Source: Roseicyclus amphidinii (lineage in GTDB: Bacteria; Pseudomonadota; Alphaproteobacteria; Rhodobacterales; Rhodobacteraceae). Taken from it: a DNA stretch of 64,000 nt. The position numbers and the translations under genes are program-made. The DNA lies in contig NZ_JASJOE010000004.1 of NCBI RefSeq assembly GCF_030163755.1, positions 49,184-113,183 of the forward strand. Reading direction: 5' to 3'. Shown here in pieces: positions 61,594 to 64,000 of this stretch (position 1 is the first letter of the stretch; every line of letters begins with the position of its first letter). The notes below the pieces were generated by a model. It was not told the DNA's origin and made no database searches. It worked only from the letters and a program-made list of their open reading frames with translations.

Positions 61594-62856
61594 TCAGAGC
61601 GCGCGCCAGCCGATGTCCCGCCGGTAGACCCCGCCGGGCCAATCCACGCCCTCGACCATGCCATAGGCGCGCTCGCGCGCCTCTTGCAGGGTCGCGCCGC
61701 GGGCCGTCACGTTCAGCACCCGTCCGCCGTTCGCCACCACCGCGCCCTCCCGCGACGCGGTGCCGGCGTGGAAGACCATGTGATGCGAATCCTCCGGCAA
61801 GGCCTCCAGCCCGCCGATCACATCGCCCTTGCCGTAGCTGCCCGGATAGCCCTTCGCGGCCATGACCACGGTCATCGCGTGATCCGCGGCCCAGGTGACC
61901 GACATCTCCTTCAGCCGCCCCTCGGCGCAGGCGAGCATCAGGTCCAGCGCCTGCCCCCCCAGCCGCATCATCAGCACCTGGCATTCCGGGTCACCGAAGC
62001 GGACGTTGTATTCCACCAGCCGCGACACTCCGCCCTCTATCATCAGCCCGGCATAGAGCACCCCGCGATAGGGCGTGCCCCGCCGCGCCATCTCGGCCAC
62101 GGTCGGCTCGACGATCTCGGCCAGCGCACGCGCGGCCACGTCGTCCGAGAGGACCGGCGCGGGGGAATAGGCCCCCATGCCGCCGGTGTTCGGCCCGGTG
62201 TCGCCCTCGCCGATGCGCTTGTGATCCTGCGCCGTGCCGATGGGCAACACACTCTCGCCATCCGACAGGATGAAGAACGAGGCTTCCTCGCCGGTCATGA
62301 ACTCCTCGATCACCACCTCGGCCCCTGCCGCGCCGAAGGCACCGCCGAACATCTCGTCAATCGCCGCCTGCGCCTCGGCCACGGTCTCGGCCACGACAAC
62401 GCCCTTGCCCGCGGCCAGCCCGTCGGCCTTGACCACGATGGGCGCGCCCTGCGCCGCGACGTAGTCCTTGGCCGCCGCCGCATCGGTGAACCGCGCCCAG
62501 GCGGCGGTCGGCGCGCCGCAGGCGTCACAGACCTCCTTGGTGAAGCCCTTAGAGGCCTCCAGCCGCGCCGCCGCGGCCGAGGGCCCGAAGACGAGGATGC
62601 CCGCCTCGGCCAGCGCATCGGCCACGCCCGCGGCCAGCGGGGCCTCGGGCCCGATGATGACGAAATCGATGCTCTCCTCGACGGCGAAGCCCACCACCGC
62701 CTCGCCATCCTCGGTGTCGAGCGCGGCGCATTCCGCGATCATGGCGATCCCGGCATTGCCCGGCGCCACGATCAGCCGGTCGCATTTCGGGTTCTGCAGC
62801 ACCGCCCAGGCCAGCGCATGCTCGCGCCCGCCGCCACCGAGTATCAGGATGTTCAC
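61594..62856 (-). CDS. purD: Phosphoribosylamine-glycine ligase (GAR synthetase)
   Basis: A 420-residue ATP-grasp enzyme, second step of purine synthesis. It opens NILILGGGGREHALAWAV, then GPEAPLAAGVADALAEAGILVFGP, PIVVKADGLAAGKGVVVA (ATP loop), GDTGPNTGGMGAYSPAP (substrate loop), and YNVRFGDPECQVLMMRL (metal site). Length is normal. Divergent from the small membrane protein and xseA; a gap of 90 bases separates it from DUF2726 downstream. Confidence 0.97.
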   Translation of the reverse strand: MNILILGGGGREHALAWAVLQNPKCDRLIVAPGNAGIAMIAECAALDTEDGEAVVGFAVEESIDFVIIGPEAPLAAGVADALAEAGILVFGPSAAAARLEASKGFTKEVCDACGAPTAAWARFTDAAAAKDYVAAQGAPIVVKADGLAAGKGVVVAETVAEAQAAIDEMFGGAFGAAGAEVVIEEFMTGEEASFFILSDGESVLPIGTAQDHKRIGEGDTGPNTGGMGAYSPAPVLSDDVAARALAEIVEPTVAEMARRGTPYRGVLYAGLMIEGGVSRLVEYNVRFGDPECQVLMMRLGGQALDLMLACAEGRLKEMSVTWAADHAMTVVMAAKGYPGSYGKGDVIGGLEALPEDSHHMVFHAGTASREGAVVANGGRVLNVTARGATLQEARERAYGMVEGVDWPGGVYRRDIGWRAL

Positions 62857-62916
62857 CTTCGCCGCCCCTCTTGCTAGTCTCGCCCTGCATTACAAACCGG
62901 CAGGGGCGGGCACAAC

Positions 62917-63153
62917 ATGACAGGACCGGACCTTTGGTCACGCTTGCGCGGCTTCGCAGCGGCCGAACGGGGCTCCGCCCCCGCGGCACTCGCTGCTTTC
63001 GCCGCCGCCCTGATCGCGCTTGCGGCCATGGCGGGCCTGCATGCCGCCGGCATTCTCGCCGTGCCGCGGCTGATCTACCTCATCCTCGGGGTCGTCGCGC
63101 TCTACACCGCCTGGGACGCCTGGCGGGAGACCCGCAAGCCGAGGGGCGACTGA
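62917..63153 (+). CDS. Small membrane protein of unknown function
   Basis: A 78-residue protein with two predicted helices: [25 protein letters not shown] and [18 protein letters not shown], ending in a basic tail. I recognise no family. It begins 4 bases before xseA would need its ribosome site and is separated from it by 4 bases, so the two are probably co-transcribed. The ATG at 62917 follows a short leader shared divergently with purD. Confidence 0.65.
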   Translation: MTGPDLWSRLRGFAAAERGSAPAALAAFAAALIALAAMAGLHAAGILAVPRLIYLILGVVALYTAWDAWRETRKPRGD

Positions 63154-63157
63154 GGCC

Positions 63158-64000
63158 ATGGACGACCTGATCGAGGATGCCGGCCCCGCAGGCGGCCCCG
63201 GCAACGCGCCCGAATTCACCGTCTCGGAAATCTCCGGCGCGGTGAAGCGCAGCATCGAGGCCGGCTTTTCCCATGTCCGCGTCCGCGGCGAGGTCGGGCG
63301 GCTTTCGCGCCCCCGCTCGGGCCATGTCTACCTCGACCTCAAGGACGACCGCAGCGTTCTGGCCTCGGTGATCTGGAAGGGGGTGGCCTCCCGCCTCGCC
63401 CATCCGCCCGAGGAAGGGATGGAGGTGATCGCCACGGGCCGCCTCACCACCTTCCCCGGCCAGTCGAAATACCAGCTGGTGATCGAGGACCTCCGCCCCG
63501 CGGGCGCGGGCGCGCTGATGGCGATGCTGGAGAAACGCCGCGCCATGCTCGCCGCCGAGGGGCTGTTCGACGAGGGGCGCAAGCAACCGCTCCCCTTCCT
63601 GCCGGAGGTCATCGGCGTCGTCACCTCGCCCTCGGGCGCGGTGATCCGCGACATCCTCCACCGCTTGCGCGACCGCTTCCCGCGCCATGTGCTGATCTGG
63701 CCCGTCGCGGTGCAGGGCGAGAAATGCGCCCCCGAGGTCGCCCGCGCCATCCGGGGCTTCAACGCCCTGCCCGCGGCGGGCGGCCCGGTGCCGCGCCCCG
63801 ACCTGATCATCGTCGCCCGTGGCGGCGGCAGCCTCGAGGATCTCTGGGGCTTCAACGAAGAGGCCGTGGTCCGCGCCGCGGCCGAGAGCGCCATCCCGCT
63901 GATCTCCGCCGTGGGCCACGAGACCGACACCACGCTGATCGACTTCGCCTCGGACTGGCGCGCGCCGACGCCCACGGCGGCCGCCGAGCGCGCCGTGCCG
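63158..64000 (+). CDS. xseA: Exodeoxyribonuclease VII large subunit, 3' end outside window
   Basis: The first 281 codons of XseA. The N-terminal OB domain has [45 protein letters not shown], then the catalytic domain with [47 protein letters not shown], and [26 protein letters not shown]. It degrades single-stranded DNA with XseB. The frame is open to the end of the window. A conserved short leader GAGGCC precedes the ATG. Confidence 0.97.
   Translation, partial: MDDLIEDAGPAGGPGNAPEFTVSEISGAVKRSIEAGFSHVRVRGEVGRLSRPRSGHVYLDLKDDRSVLASVIWKGVASRLAHPPEEGMEVIATGRLTTFPGQSKYQLVIEDLRPAGAGALMAMLEKRRAMLAAEGLFDEGRKQPLPFLPEVIGVVTSPSGAVIRDILHRLRDRFPRHVLIWPVAVQGEKCAPEVARAIRGFNALPAAGGPVPRPDLIIVARGGGSLEDLWGFNEEAVVRAAAESAIPLISAVGHETDTTLIDFASDWRAPTPTAAAERAVP

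Overview
The window looks like an ordinary chromosomal stretch from a high-GC alphaproteobacterium of the Rhodobacterales (Roseobacter/Rhodobacteraceae type). This rests on the gene families: CarD next to a 7Fe ferredoxin, an S4 protein and a SUV3-like helicase; Hsp20 followed by a DUF1150 protein; UbiK beside Lgt; YdcH; a basic 43-residue protein; and a fused ATP sulfurylase/APS kinase. It also rests on sigma-32-type and CIRCE-controlled heat-shock genes and on intergenic TTTTCGTACGAAAA palindromes. I see no rRNA or tRNA gene, insertion sequence, prophage, CRISPR array or integrase. Gene density is very high and no gap exceeds 300 bases. Many neighbours overlap by 4 bases (ATGA/GTGA), which indicates translationally coupled operons.

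Layout. 1-6200: end of priA, then hisC-tyrC-extensin-like operon, facing a DUF2125 envelope protein. 6258-10143: gamma-glutamylcyclotransferase, then a MotA/ExbB-like plus MotB/OmpA-like pair whose B subunit has a coiled coil of nearly 500 residues. 10265-15971: TetA-like MFS pump, secreted polysaccharide-lyase-like protein, prs, an HCCA-isomerase/hydrolase pair, ltaE. 15968-20058, all minus strand: ycgN-like, ribF, PhaJ-like MaoC hydratase, HAD phosphatase, Mn-pyrophosphatase. 20201-22329: groESL with promoter, CIRCE and terminator. 22333-28991: ACT protein, HIBADH-like enzyme, phnM, EamA permease, NUDIX, lipase-like esterase, purK-purE, YdcH. 29062-33216: heat-shock hsp20-DUF1150, nadE, a MORN-repeat protein. 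33285-34652: QorB-like reductase and a divergent HxlR regulator. 34656-38803: sulfate activation and a three-domain fasciclin protein, divergent. 38832-44909: trxB, Lrp regulator, a 43-aa protein, pgeF-MidA-like-lgt operon, ubiK, lyxose isomerase. 45079-49121: CPA2 antiporter, small lipoprotein, carD, fdxA, S4 protein. 49118-54017: SUV3-like helicase, TPR protein, SCP2 protein and lysophospholipase-like hydrolase. 54014-57899: lolD-lolC, KAS III, tdk. 58036-64000: hydroxyacid dehydrogenase, csaA, proC, YbjN, DUF2726, purD, a small membrane protein and the start of xseA.

Most genes are housekeeping: amino-acid, purine, flavin, NAD and PRPP metabolism, protein folding, lipoprotein maturation and export, sulfate activation, and redox. 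The most unusual object is at 34656-36722. A MarR/EPS-type winged-helix domain is read in frame, without a stop, into ATP sulfurylase and APS kinase. Two copies of the palindrome TGTTCA-N4-TGAACA flank its probable promoter, in a divergent region shared with the fasciclin (adhesion-type) gene. Other points of interest are the 9+9 superduplication of MORN repeats, the long-stalk MotAB-like pair, a probable CTG start codon in the S4 gene, a PhaR-like site before the PhaJ-like gene, and two families of short intergenic repeats.

All calls come from reading the sequence; no database search was possible.
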